A stretch of 64,000 bases of DNA from Terfezia claveryi (lineage: Eukaryota; Ascomycota; Pezizomycetes; Pezizales; Pezizaceae), in the NCBI GenBank assembly GCA_015179025.1, contig WHUX01000173.1, positions 1 through 64,000 of the forward strand. Direction: 5' to 3'. Under the pieces are notes generated by a model. It searched no databases. It had not been told where the DNA came from and saw nothing but the letters and a program-made list of their open reading frames with translations. Of the stretch, positions 23,600 through 36,600 are shown piece by piece. A program made the translations under genes and the position numbers. Each line of letters begins with the position of its first letter. The stretch's first letter is position 1.

Positions 23600-26500
23600 C
23601 TCCTATGTATTCTAGTCATATAACTCATTCTATATATTGAAATCAATCCTATTGTTAACTAACTAGACTCTGTCAATCTTCAATGGTATCATATATGCCA
23701 TTCCCTCTATGTCCGAAATTCCGATAACCTGCATTACTCTGTCATCCTTACATTTCTCTATTCGAATCATTCCCTCCTTACCATGTGGCCTATTGGAACT
23801 CTTGATTCTAAGTAACCTCACATATGCTACCTCATGTGTTTCTTGCATTCTATTCTAGATCTTGAAAAGTCCCTCCACTTTAGCTATAGTCTGACTATTG
23901 AGCTGGCTACCACTGTCCCATGATCATGGCCTCCTCCTCACCCAAATCTAATCTGCCCTCACATTTCCCTATCTTCTGAAGTCTTGATCCCCTGTCCAGC
24001 GCACATGATGGATTTGTACACCATCTCCTTAAAATTGTTACACTGGTACCAAAACCCTACTATAGTACTCCTGTCAGTAGTTCACTACCTCCTTCATGTT
24101 TAGTCAGTAACCTCTACAATCACTACTAAGCTGTAGGTAATCTCGAAACCTGCCAACTAGGTGTGGTATTTGCAGAGCTATTGTAAGGATGGACAGGGGT
24201 TCTGGTGGTGCATTCCATACTTGCTGTTGGCCAGTAAATTTTAGATAGTCTTCATTCTTGACTGCACCTTTAGTATTCTTCCTCATCGATATAACTAGAG
24301 CTTTGATGTCATAGTCAAACTTCACCTCCTTATCCCATACATATAAATTTAACTCCAGCAATTTGAATGCATGGTCTCTTACATATGTGTCAAGAATCTG
24401 AACAGTTGTATCAACTCTATTTAACTATTTGTAGGCTTCTTTGATTAGCTTATGAAAGGCTTCAGTAATCTCTATTAAATACTGTAGGAGGCTTCCAAAT
24501 TGGATGACCTGTTGTGGGTAATGTGTAAGCAAGTATAGCTTAGGGTAGTTGAATGTTGCCTGACCCGATATATTGGTTACAAGGCCTTGTCATTCCTCTT
24601 GATTTACTGATATTTAGTTTGCCTTCTAGGTGACAATTAATATAAAATAACTGGAGATAGTTGCTTGATGAGCCTGAATAGCTACCAGATCCTTAGAGGC
24701 CTCCTTTGCTTTCCTATGGTTAGCCTTACTTGCACAAAATTCATCAAATACATGCTGATACTTATAGAAGTTTTATAGGTAGTTAGACATATATTGAATA
24801 GTCTCCTGAGTATGACTTCGACACTAAGCTATTAGGTAGAAGTCTAATAGAGTACAAATAGCTTATATCATAATCTTGATGTTAGCCTAAACAGCTGGTA
24901 TCAAGCGGCTGGTAGCAGTCTCATAGCATATGGCAGCCATAAAATAAGCAAGTATGACCCGTCTGAAACTACATATTTCTGTACCACTCTGCATAGTGAT
25001 TTGGTGATACTGCTTCCATAGTAGTGTGAACCCTAAGTATGGTGGTAGGGTGCTCCATATTTTATCGAAAGTTGCAAGCCTTTTATGTTTACTCAAGAAC
25101 CCTTGTATTTACTCTATAAGATTTTTCTGAACACCTAGATGTATATTATAAAGTATGTTTGCTCATACTATTATCAGTGGACGGACCTTAGGAAGACTCC
25201 ATAGTGAATTCTGGATAGGCTTAACATTCAAATCGGTCAAGCTGTTCTTCTGCATTAGTCTAATCAATGTGGAGAAGAGGGGGTAAGGGGAGGTGACGAA
25301 TGCATCGTTATCATTAGCTGCCTAAAGGTACTCATAGCACATATGGTCGCACTGAGCATATAGTCACTTTGGTAATAATCCAAGGTGATTTTGACTCGCT
25401 ATACAGATTGGATACTGGTTCACTTTTATATAATAAATATTTATATTCTCTATATAATCTGCAAGCCATAGAGATAGGATTGGTATACAACATCGAACAT
25501 TCTTATCCCCACATGCCATATCCGACCCACCAGCCTGTCAGGAGTCAGTGAATATCCTACAGAGTCTAGTGATAGAATCCTTACCTCGAAAATAGTGACT
25601 AGTGGTGCTAGGATCTCTTCCATCAATTGGTATTATATCTCCAAGGAGTCATACTCTTGATTCCAAACTGAGAATCCCTTGAGAGCTGTTGTTCACTTTA
25701 GGCCTATAGGCAAGAGGCCTATGAGGATTCAGGCTTGCTATAAGGGCTTATTTCATATATCTGATAGGATGTTTCCCAAGCTCATGAAAATTGGCTACAA
25801 TTTCTTATTGCTAGAAAAGTTGGTCAAGCATGTTTGATCAAAGGTTATTAGAATAGGTATTAGGCTAGAGCCAATTGGAAAGGTCATCTGGCAGCCTGCA
25901 AGTAGTTGTTCACAAACAGGAATAATAAATAAGTACCTGTGTGTCCCACTACTAGTCCCTTGTATGCATTCCCATATATACTCTATTGTCTTGTTGATCA
26001 AAGTCCTGCTGAGGTTTGAAGATAAGATACTGAGCTTACATCTTCTAGCAGATAAGATATTAGATGTATTATTCAATGTCCTGATAAAAAAACATGACTC
26101 CTTTTCGGAGGTGGAAATCTACACTTCTGTGTTGCCATACTGGTTAGTTGATTAGTGCTCATAACTTATTCCATCAGGTATAACTGGACTAATACACAAC
26201 TCCCAATGTTCAGAACATACTAATAGGGAGCAGTTCATACTTAATAAATTAGTTAATCTGCTTCATTGTGGTTTTGCTCTAATAGCAGAATCGTACTAGC
26301 TTATATTCATAAGCATTAGTAAAAGGTGATAAAGGATTCCATGATAGGTTCCAAATCTGGATGAATAATAACTGGCATATGACTTGCCCAACTTGAAGTG
26401 ATGATGGCAGATACTCCTCAACAGGTAGATGAAGATTTAGGGAATCTAGTGATATATCTTCAATATTCAGTACGTTAATAGTTCTAACTGTAGAGTCGGT

Positions 26501-26990
26501 TTGTAGGATGTATATGACTGTATCAGTAGTGTCTAGACATTGTCACTTCAGGCTACCTGAGAGCCTATAATGGTCTGGTACTATGTGTTTGGGGGGTGAA
26601 GGAGTATGCAATTGTTTCTCAGGATACTTTGTATGTAAATATCATCTATAATGGCCTGCCATAGTAAACTGATAGTTGCAAAATTAATACTATATACTCT
26701 ACTATACAAATGTTAGTCCCATGGAATTTGCATTCAAAGTAGTTCTCATATATAAGAATCAGTGGAATTGCTAGAGCCTTAATGCAGACTCTCTTTGCCA
26801 GATTGGTTTTGGTGATGCTATTGTATTTGGGTGTGCTCAATAGTTCTGACAGGATCACTAAAGTCCCACTGCACTAGGTATACTATTCTGGGTTGCACCG
26901 AATGAGTGGGTATATAATTGATAGTATGCGTGCCATAACGAGTATAGATAACTCATCCTATATAGCTGACTGGTGGTTTAGTGTCTATAG
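23600..26990 (-). pseudogene. Plavaka-like (CACTA-related) DNA transposon transposase remnant
   Basis: Reverse-strand protein spread over short open pieces. Pieces resembling Plavaka-family proteins of fungi, in order: FPIGSSLIPILITFDQT with a following LTNF (about 25900-25800), NIHLGVQKNLIEWIQGF-like text (about 25170-25090, partly broken), TFDKIWSTLPPYLGFTLLW (about 25075-25010), then a stretch ending ITEAFHKLIKEAYK (near 24480-24420) and LELNLYVWDKEV (near 24350). The last open piece is 23663-23848. The assignment rests on remembered family patterns, not on a search. Terminal repeats were not identified. Decay is heavy, so no protein would be made. A different unclassified transposase is the main alternative. 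Confidence 0.55.
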
Positions 26991-28703
26991 TATTGTAACT
27001 GTCTCGACTCTCAAAGTTAGTGTTGCAGAACCAAAGAAACCAAAAGGAGCAGGAGAAGAGGAATCGAAGTAATAATGTTAAAACGGCCTTTCATAATACT
27101 CAAATAGCCCGAGTGTGATTGGCAAAATTGAGTCTCACACTGAAATTTATAGCCCTATGTTGCAATACTGTAAAGGGTCAGGTCATACAACTAGACTAGT
27201 AATCTGATAGTCTAGATTAAGCTAATAACAAAAGATATTGATATAAAAGGGGTTTAAAGTAGAATGTCTAAACATTTTAAACTTGAATATAGTTTATGAT
27301 AGTCTGTAGTATGGTGATCAAAGGTTTGTGGCAGCCTATACTTTAATTACAGAAATGAGTGAAAGGAACCTAGTCTCATGCCAAGACCCCTACTGCTAAC
27401 TTGTTCTAACTAATGCTATCAGAAAAGAAATAGATTAGACCTGTTCTACTGACACAGTATCTCTAACTACAGTGGCAAACTCATATCAGTCCTAGGGCAG
27501 TTAGTATGCTTGTTGAGAAATCAATTATTCTCTAGTATAATTTGAATCTGAGCTGGGCAAATGTATTTGAAATTATACTAGTGAGTAGCTAATAGATACC
27601 TACCATGCTACAATAAACACAACCAGACTACAATAAACCACAACTAGACTACAATAAACCTACCATAGTCAGTAGGGAATATCTATTAGTATATCAACAG
27701 AGGTACGAATACATAGCTTGCCAAATTACTAATTTTGTATAGTACATTCTTGGGCAGGTGCAACTAGACTAGGATTGTCTATGTGTAGTTTCAGCACTAT
27801 CTATGCATAGTTTTATGCTCTCCATAAGGGGCTTGTACTAACCAGACTAGATCTATATATGGTTGATTGTAGTCTATAGAGAGTAGTGCAACCAAACAAG
27901 AGCCTATAACTAGCTAAGAGAATCTAGTCTCGATCAAACCCTCATAGAAAGGAATCCTAAGCTTATGTAAGACACTATTTTTGAAACCAAGTTGGGGCCA
28001 CTATGATATGTTATAGAATTCTACAATTTTCCAGTTGCCAAGTTTACCTATGGTAGATCATATCAGACTAGTACTTTACTAGTCTGGCTAGAACTGAACT
28101 AACGTTGCATGGCTAGGTGTCTTAGCATGAGACTAATAGATTCTGTACTAACATGAGCCTCTAATAAATCCTAAACTTATTCGATAGGCCATGTTTCCTC
28201 TGCATACTTTGCTAATCGCACCAGACTAGCATGTTACAAGTGCCAACCAGACTAACATTGCACAGCCTAGGCTCATAAGGCTTCTTGTACCCGACAGCAA
28301 CCAGACTAATCTGATAAGTGATCTTGCATTACTTATCTCATACCTGTTATGGGGGAGTTGTACCAACTAGACTATGTACCTCAGTTGATATGCTTATATG
28401 AAGATGGTTCTTGACTCTCTGAGATAGTCACAGGAGGAGGGTCATGTAACTAGACTACTGATACCCTAATAGATCCACTAGAGCCTATGGCTAGCTAAGA
28501 GAATCCTGAGCTAAAGTTACTTTGCTACTAGTATGGTTGCACTACTTCTTGCAGTTTACTATATAGTTCTGCTAACCAGACTATTTGCTATACTAGGGCA
28601 TTGTATATGCCAACTAGACTAACATTATACGGTATAGGCTCATTGGGCTCCCTAAGCAGACTTGGCACTAACAACAAGGTACTAGACTATATAAAGTAAT
28701 TTC
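26991..28703. other. Gene-free decayed region with recurrent CAAC(C/T)AGACTA motif
   Basis: No domain-bearing frame is seen. The 11-mer CAAC[CT]AGACTA and near variants recur about 14 times at irregular spacing, for example at 27620, 27641, 27761, 28244, 28298, 28364 and 28611. The C/T alternation in it fits CpA decay. Identity of the region is unknown. Confidence 0.45.
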
Positions 28704-28708
28704 CTATA

Positions 28709-29338
28709 TGTAATGAGGCTCGAGGGACGTGGCGACTAAGGGGTACGCCGGGGCAAGGGCAAGGCTAGGATAACACACACGTAGGAACGCTACATGTGTG
28801 ACCAGGGGGAGGCTGAGACGGGAGGCAAGGGCAAGAGGCAAGAGGGGCAGAGGGCAAGGGATACGAAACACACGGAAGCAGTTGCCGCGTGTGTCAAGGG
28901 AGGCAGCTGGGCTACAAACACAAGGCGAGGCAAGGCAAGGACAGGAGGTTCACGGGGTGGGCAGCAGGGCTGCAGAGTCGAGGCGAGACAAAGAGGTGCA
29001 CAAGGGAGATGTACCAACATGGAGAGAAGCAAGGCCCTGTATTAGATATACAAGACGTTGGATGGGGATCCAATGAGAGGGCGGAGAGAGCAAGGTATAT
29101 ATACAGGCTTCCTTCCTGGCCAAGGCCACTAGAAGGAATAAGGTTCCAGAGACCCCTTATCTCGGGAACAGAGATAACAACGATATCAATCAACAATAAC
29201 GAGAGTCGGACGGAATCCCGTCTAACTCTCAAACCTGGCTAGGAAAGGACGGTAACAACGATATCAACCAACAATAACGAGAGTCGGACGGAATCCCGTC
29301 TGACTCTCAAACCTGGCTAGTAAAGGACGGTTGTGACA
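28709..29338 (-). repeat. 3' LTR of A1
   Basis: 630 bp, TGTCACA at 29338 to TTACA at 28709. It includes a 78-bp tandem duplication carrying the hairpin GAGAGTCGGACGG..CCGTCTGACTCTC (29201-29230 and 29279-29308). Confidence 0.93.
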
Positions 29339-29351
29339 CTATCCCCCCTTT
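29339..29351 (-). other. Polypurine tract of A1
   Basis: AAAGGGGGGATAG on the reverse strand, directly next to the 3' LTR. This is the expected plus-strand primer site. The same tract precedes the 3' LTR of A2 at 58036-58048. Confidence 0.88.
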
Positions 29352-29510
29352 AGGCTCGGAGCCCCAGTGACGCAAGGTAAGGTAAACAAACAAACAAGAT
29401 AGGCGAATAACCAATAACCCATAACACAACCCCAATGCCGGACAACCTGACAACAACAGAAACAACAATCATAATTCCAACTCCAAATCAACGAAGACAA
29501 GACAAAAATA

Positions 29511-32500
29511 TCATTCAGCTGGGTGAGGCTTGAGAGGGTAACGCTGGTGGAATAGGGTGACCAGGTCAGGGGCGTTTTCCAGATCCTCTGCTGGTTGCCA
29601 GGTGGTCTTCTCATCCCCTAACCATTTGACCTTGTACTGAACTCGTCTATAGTACTTCTTGGAGTCCAGTACCTCCTCAACCTCCCACTCCTCTTCACCT
29701 GCAATCACCACGGAAGGAGGGGGGGGTGCTTTTGCCCTGGAAGGGGATCGTTGGCTGCTGGCTCGATTTCCGAGACATGAACGACCAGATAGCGCTTGAT
29801 CTCCCTGGGAAACCTCAGTCAGTAAGTATGAGTGCCCACAGCTGCTAACACCTCTTAGGGACCTAGAAACTTGTGATCCAGCTTACGGGAGGGCCGTCCT
29901 GTCTGGAAGTGTCTGCTAGAAAGCCATACCTTGTCTCCTGGCTGATATCTGGGGGCTGGCAACCGTGATCCATTGGCATACTCAGCTTGCCGGGCTTGCT
30001 CATATCCCAGCTCGGCTTTCAGGGTACGGTGGAGTTCAGCGATTTCAACTGCGAACTCCTTAGCTGGGGGGTGGGCTTTTTGCAGGGGCGCCAGGGCATC
30101 CACGAACTGGGGGTGCCAACTGTAATTAGCCAGGAAAGGGGAGGTTTTGGAGGATTCCGAGAACTGGTTGTTCGCGGCGAATTCGCAGGTGGCCAGCAAC
30201 GAAACCCAGTTATCCTACTAGTAATTGACAAAGGCCCGCAGATATTGCTCCATAATGGCGTTCATCCTCTCCGATTGGCCGTCCGTCTAGGGGTGATATG
30301 CCGTTGACAGGCGTACTTTGATCCCCAGAAGTTCGCAGAAGGCTTGCCAGAATTCTGAGGTAAACTGAGGGCCACGGTCACATACGATCGACTCAGGAAG
30401 GCCATGGTATCGGAATACATTGTTGAGGTAGAGATTGGCTAACTCTGGGGCAGAGCAGGTATCCCGGCAAGGTATAACATGCCTCATCTTCGTCAACCGA
30501 TCTACCACCATCAAGATGGCGTTGAACCCCGAATCTTGTGGCAACCCTGTTACGAAGTCCATAGTCAAGTGCAGCCACGGCCGATCTGGGATGTCCAGGG
30601 GCTTCAAGGTGCCATGTGGGGTGTGGCGGATGGGCTTAGCATGCTTGCAAACATGGCAGTTCCGTACGTACCGCTCTACGTCCTTCCGCTGGTCAATCCA
30701 GGTGTATTCCCTGGCCAGGAGCTCTAACGTCTTTGCCACTCCAGGGTGACCCGCCACTAGGGTATTGTGGTATTCCTTGATCAGCCTCAGGCATAACTCT
30801 CTAGCTTCCAGTACATAGAGCCATTCGAGGTAATAGAGGAGGCCCTCCTGTACTGTATACTCGGCCAGGGAAATCTTGGGGTGGCGGCGCTGGCCGGAAA
30901 TCACTGCAGCGATGATTTCTGTGACCAGGGGGTCTCCTTCGTAAGCCTGTCTCACCAGTTGTCGGAGGTCGGCTTCTCCGGCAGCCTCGGCTTCAGCTTC
31001 CGCATCAGCCTCAGCTAAAACGTTGGCTGCCAGATCAAGGTTTTTGGGCTTCAATACCACCTAATTTTGGTATTTTAGCCTTTCATCCCCCCTTTAGGGA
31101 GGTCACCTGATCTCCTAGTCAAGGCGTCCAGTTTCCCACCAGCCTTGCCTGGCCGGTATTTGATCTTGAAGTTGAACTGAGATAAGAACTCCGACCACCT
31201 GGCCTGCCGTCAGTTAAGCAGTTTGGTGGTGGTGAAATACTCAAGGTTCTTATGATCGGACAATACCTCGATAATCCCCTTGGCTGATTCCAGGTGAGGC
31301 CTCCATTCCTCAAAAGCTCGGACAATGGCCATTAATTCCTTATCATAGATCTCGTAATTACACTCCGCCGGGGAGTGCTTTTTGGAGAAATAGGCCACCG
31401 GGTGGAGGACTCCATTGACATACTGGAACAGGATTCTGGCGGAGACATAGTCGGAGGCATCCGTTTCCATGATACACTCGCTATCGGGATCAAAGTGAGC
31501 TAGTATGGGTGCTGAGCAGAAGGCTTCCTTGAGGTTCTGGAAGGCGGATTGGGCTTCTAGACTCCAGTGGAATTGCCGGTCCTTTTTGGTCAGGGCTGTG
31601 AGGGGGGCCACGATCTTGGAATATCCTAGAATGAACTGTCGGTAAAAGTTGGTGAATCCTAGGAAGGCCTGGACATCCTTGAGATTTGCTGGGATTTCCC
31701 ATTCCTGAACGGTGGTGACCTTGGCAGGGTCCATTCTAATACCTTCTATGGTGATGATCAACCCTAGATACTTAACCTCCTGCATATGGAACTCGCATTT
31801 TTCGGGCTTGAGGTACAACCCAGCTTGCTCCAGCTTCTCCAATACCTGCTAGACATGAATCTTGTGCTCTGCCAGGGTGTCTGAGTAAATCAAAATATTA
31901 TCGAGGTAAGCCGTGCAGAACACATCCAAAAAGTCCCATAAGGTGTCATTAATAAAGTGCTGGAAGGAGGCAGGGGCGTTGGTTAGGCTAAAGGGCATGA
32001 CGTTGTACTCGAAGTGGCCGTAACATGTCCAGAAGGCCGTTTTCCACTCCTCCCCTTCGGCGATCCGTACCAGGTTGTACACCCCTCGCAAGTCCAATTT
32101 GGTAAACTATTTCGCCTTGGAAAGCCTGGCTAATGTCTCCTGGATCAGAGGTAGGGGGTAACTGTTTTTGACCGTTATTTTGTTCAGGCCACGATAATCA
32201 ATACACAACCGAAGGGAGTCATCCGACTTCTTCACAAAAAGCATTGGAGCACCTGCTGGTGAGGAGCTGTGGCGAATGAAGCTCTTGTTGAGGTTTTCCT
32301 CCAAGTATTTCTGCAATGCTTCCAGCTCCAACCGGGACATTCCATAGAGAGGCCTATAGGGGGGGGTCTTACCCTCTATCAGCGGAATAGTATGGTCATA
32401 TGGCCGGTGGGGTGCGAGCTTTTCTGCGGCCTTCTCCGAGAACAGGTCGATGAATTCGTGGTATTCGTCCAGTACCATGGACTTCCACTCCTCCTTCGAC

Positions 32501-33003
32501 CGTGTCTTACTAATCTCCAGGTTCACCTTGTATATGGACAGGGCATGAGCCTTTTTTTTTTTTTTTTTTTGAAGTCTGTATGTCTATGGAGCCTTAGGCT
32601 ATGAGACGGCCCCGTTTACCGCATCTTTAGAAGACTTGGTCTGCCTCCACACTTGCCAACGGAACAACTTGGCCACCCTAACCCCCCAATCCACCCCTAC
32701 CAAGGCCATTTGGGACTTACCAAGACTTAACTCTGTAGAGTGTCTGTGACTAAGCCAACAGGGGGAAACCTCTTTAGGACAAACCCCTGTTCCTTGGCTG
32801 TTAGAAAAACCTTTGGCAGGGGCAGGATTCGAACCTACGCACACAAGAGCATGCACCAAGATGGCTTCCAACTACGCCATCCACTCCACCAGGGCATGAG
32901 CCTTCAGCTTGTGCCTTCTAGTAAGGTAAGCGAAAGCCCCTGCCCCGATAAAGCTAACATTCAGAGGTTTTTGGAGGCCAGGGGGCATCGGGAGCACAGG
33001 GGG
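29511..33003 (-). pseudogene. A1 pol, main part: RT, RNase H, integrase, chromodomain
   Basis: Reads leftward from the Copia target site. RT spans about 32530-31640, RNase H about 31600-31210, the H2C2 zinc finger about 30810-30640, the integrase core about 30590-30240 (Asp in LTMDFVTGL, Asp in VCDRGPQF, Glu in QSERMN) and the C-terminal chromodomain about 29710-29520 (WEVEEVLDSKKYY then QYKVKWLG). The RT box is YLDN, not YLDD, so a catalytic Asp is lost. Stops include TAG at 32107, 31849, 31061, 30287, and two at 30215-30220; those comparable to A2 sit at CAG or TGG. A SINE also splits the frame before RT. No functional product is likely. Confidence 0.9.
32552..32891 (-). mobile_element. tRNA-derived SINE
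   Basis: About 340 bp inserted in A1 pol. On the reverse strand it starts with a tRNA-like head: box A-like TGGCGTAGTTGG and box B GGTTCGAATCC (near 32827-32837). It ends in a poly(A) run seen as T(19) at 32552-32570. It is flanked by GGGCATGAGCC at 32541-32551 and 32892-32902, a target duplication of at least 11 bp. Removing it restores the [10 protein letters not shown] reading seen in A2. It has no coding capacity and would rely on a LINE for movement. Confidence 0.9.
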
Positions 33004-33525
33004 TGTTGCGGCATACATTCTGTGCCCTTCCTATGTCGTTATTACTTTCTATTTCGGCATCTATATTAACTTATATCGTTATATGTTTCTCTATTACGAT
33101 ATCCTTTCTATTATTATCTATCTAGTTTCTATTACGAGTACTATATCATGTTTCACCTGCAGCTTACTCTGCGTAGTTACTGTACGGTTATACTCACATG
33201 TTTATATATCCATGCTCTTAATTTCCCACACTGTCTTACTTGAATATTACATGCATACAACCTTTCTACTTATGGATTTCTCTACGTTTATTCCTCTTCA
33301 AGTTAGGTTGTCATATGGTTCATTTCCTCTCTATATTCATGTACTTAAGACCTGTGTCCACCCATTCTCTAGATAGTTTAATCAATCACGCACGCTGAAT
33401 TCCCACTGCACTCGTCCTCAATATCGTCCTCGCACTCCTGTGACTCTAGCTTGCTCAGTAAATTCTCCGCTGGTCACTACGCTACTTTTACGCTGTACCG
33501 TTACTATAATCTATCCACTTTAATA
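33004..33525 (+). repeat. 5' LTR of the Copia element
   Basis: 522 bp, starting TGTTGCGG and ending TTTAATA. The 3' LTR starts TATTGCGG, so its termini form TATT..AATA and the usual TG..CA end is not kept. Confidence 0.93.
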
Positions 33526-33544
33526 GGTTATGAGCCCGGAGCTC
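33526..33544 (+). other. Copia primer binding site, matches initiator tRNA-Met anticodon arm
   Basis: GGTTATGAGCCCGGAGCTC directly follows the 5' LTR. GGTTATGAGCC is complementary to the CUCAUAACC anticodon region of initiator tRNA-Met, so priming would use an internal tRNA site (half-tRNA priming, known in some Copia elements) and not the 3' CCA end. Confidence 0.72.
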
Positions 33545-33628
33545 TAACCTCTCTATTACTATAATCGAGTCTATACCTCTACTCCTTTATATATCGTGGA
33601 TTTCTATCTCGCGCAATCATCCTACAAC

Positions 33629-36600
33629 ATGTCTGACACTGCTGGTGCAAGCGGCTCCTCCTCCGGTGCTGCCTCTTCCCTCTCTCCCTTCTCCTTCAAG
33701 CTTGATAATATCAAGCGGTTATCAGATGATGGTTCCGGATATCATGCCTGGTCTAAACAAGTTGAATTAATCATTGATTCTTATGACTATGAAGATCTAT
33801 TTGACGAATCCACTACTGTCCCCACTGATGCCGCACTGCTTAAGTTGTGGAACAAGAGAAATGCCAGAGCAAAAATTCTCCTCATGTCTGTTGTTGATAT
33901 CTCTCTCACAGGACTTATTGCCGAACAAACTACAGCACGACAAGCTTGGGTACGCTTACAGGAACGATTCGATCGACGAAACGATACTACTCTCTGGGAT
34001 GCTATATCCAAAACATTTGCTATCTCTATGCCTCCAGGAGAATCTATGACAACACATGTCAACAGCTATGATACTCAAATTCGCCGGCTCATTGACAGGC
34101 TCAAAGAGACCGAAGCTGCCTCCCCTTATCAGCATCTAGCACGCTATCTTGAGAATGACAATATCAAGGCTCACCACCTCCTGATGACACTCCCTGACAC
34201 TTACGAGAATATTGTTGACAATCTCCAATCAAAGACAGGACTAACATACCTCGATGTTCGAACTCGTCTTCTGGAACTCTCCTCCTCCTCCCTCGAAATT
34301 GTCTCCAAGAACAAAGCTCTCTTCAATAAAAGAGAGAACAACAATACCTCCAACAAGCCGAACAAAAAGCCTAATCCTCCACGTCAAGGCAAAACGGCTC
34401 CAGTCTCGGGAAACAACTGCAGTTGGTGCCGTTCCAAAGGCAAGCCTTACCAAGGTCATACGTTCAAGACCTGTCAAGAACTCAAGAAGCACAATACCAA
34501 TCGTTCGAATGCCCAAAACCCTTCTCCTTCTGGTAAAGAGATTGTCCTACACCGAGCAGCTGCTGCTCAACAACTCTTCGATGATGACAATGGCGTAGCC
34601 ATGGTTGTCAAAGCCACCTCCTCCGCTCTCCAAAACTCTCCCTCTTCCTCCCATTCTGGTGTATCCGCTAACTACACTACATATGAGGTATGGATTCTTG
34701 ACACAGGTGCTTCATACCATATCACTGCTGACTTCTCTCATCTTCTCGATCCAGTCCGTTGCCATGTAGGCCTCACGGTTGGTGGTGGAAGAGTGATGTG
34801 GGCCACACATCAAGGGAATGTTTCTTTAGATATTGAAGTTGCTGGAAGTGTGATTCATGTTAGCCTCTCTGATGTTTTGTATATGCCGGATTGGAATGAG
34901 GTCTGTTTAATTTCTTGGAGGAAAATCGATGAGCTGGGACGTTTTCGTTTATTGGGTGAAGATGGTATTTTACAGATACAGAGAAAAATTGATGATTCGG
35001 TTGTTATTTCTGCTTCACTTGATCATGGATCCTACCAAGTATATCCTATTGTTCGTCATGGAAAGATTTACATGGCTGCCACAGACTATTGGCATCGTGC
35101 CCTTGGTCACTCTTCAACACGGTTCTGGTCAAACGCCAGTGAAATCTACGAAGATGGCAACCTCCTTCCCAAACGTCCAACCTCCCACTTCTGTGATACA
35201 TGTGCCAAATACAACTCCAAGCAGTCAGTGCCTACATCCGTCGACAAACCAAAAGGAACAAAACCCTTTGATCTCGTCCATTCTGATCTCATGGGTCCCT
35301 TCAAGGTTGAATCTCTTGGGAAACGCAAGTATCTACTAACCTTTATTGAAGATACAACTCGCTACTCTGAAGTGAACTTCCTCTATAAAAAGAGTGATGC
35401 TGCTCGCTTTATCAAAGCATATTGTGAAAAGGTTAATACAACAACTGAACGATATCCTCGCTCGTTCAGAACTGACCAAGGAGGTGAGTATGTCAACAAG
35501 GAATTGGAAGCTTTTTTCGAAGAACGAGGAATAAAGCACCAGACTACCACTGCCTATTCCCATCAATCTAATGGCGTTGCAGAACGCTATAACCAAACTT
35601 TAACTAGTATGGTTCGACCTTCTCTCGACGATGCACCCCCTTACCTCTGGGCTGAAGCCTTTAACTGGGCTGCCTATATCAAAAACAGACTGCCTCACTC
35701 TGCACTAAATGGAAAAACCCCATTCGAGGCACTCTTCAACATCAAACCAACTCTCTCACACCTTCGTCCTTTCTACTCCAAGTGCTATGTTCACATTCCT
35801 GAAGAAAAACGACCTGCTGGCTCAAAACTCGAAGCTAGAGCACTTGAAGGACATCTTGTTGGTTATACGGAATCAGGTCATATGTTTCGTATCTATATCC
35901 CATCTCAACGAAAGGTAGATACCTATCGTCAAGTTAAGTTTGAACCTTCATCATCTTATACCTCTGTCGATGTACACTTTCCTCCTCTACCTCCGATTAC
36001 AGCTGAAACTCCATCAACACCACCTGTACCACTCCGACCTTCTACTCCAACACCTACCACTACCACTCCTGACACCACTACAACTCCATCTATACCTCTT
36101 CCTCCTCCTCCATCAAATCTACAAGAGTACGAACAGCACTCTGATGAGGATTCTGAGTCAGAGAGAGCTATCGATCCTCCTATTGCTGGTCCCTCAACTC
36201 CCCCTCGACGCACAAGAGCCTCTACACCTGCTGCACCTAAGTCAAGTCGCTCAAAAGAGTTTGCCGAACCTCCAGAAACTCCTAAGCTGGACTACAAGTC
36301 ATATCCTCAACGAACTCGAAAACAACCCGATCGTTATACTGACTCTGGCTGGGCTAGACTTGTGGCAGAACCTAATAGCTATAAAGAAGCTATGGCCTCC
36401 CTTGATGCTGATGCATGGCAACGAGCTATACTTGAGGAACACCAGTCAATAATCGATGATCAGACATGGACGGTCCATGATATGTCAGAGTTACCCTCAG
36501 GTCGACAACCTGTTGGTTCTAGGTGGGTATTTAAGGTAAAGCACAATGTAGATGGATCTGTTGAACGTCACAAAGCAAGAATTGTTGCAAAGGGCTATTC

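Noticed and set aside
25369..25551. Short forward-strand frames in the 25-26 kb region as small genes
   Set aside because: They are antisense to the Plavaka-like pieces and have no recognisable feature.
28790..29242. Overlapping 80-117 codon frames (also 40269-40721)
   Set aside because: They lie inside the two A1 LTRs, on both strands, and mirror each other between LTRs, so they are chance frames in GC-richer repeat DNA.
32820..32891. tRNA gene
   Set aside because: Box A and B are present, but the sequence is the head of a 340-bp SINE with a poly(A) tail and target duplication, and the acceptor stem does not close.
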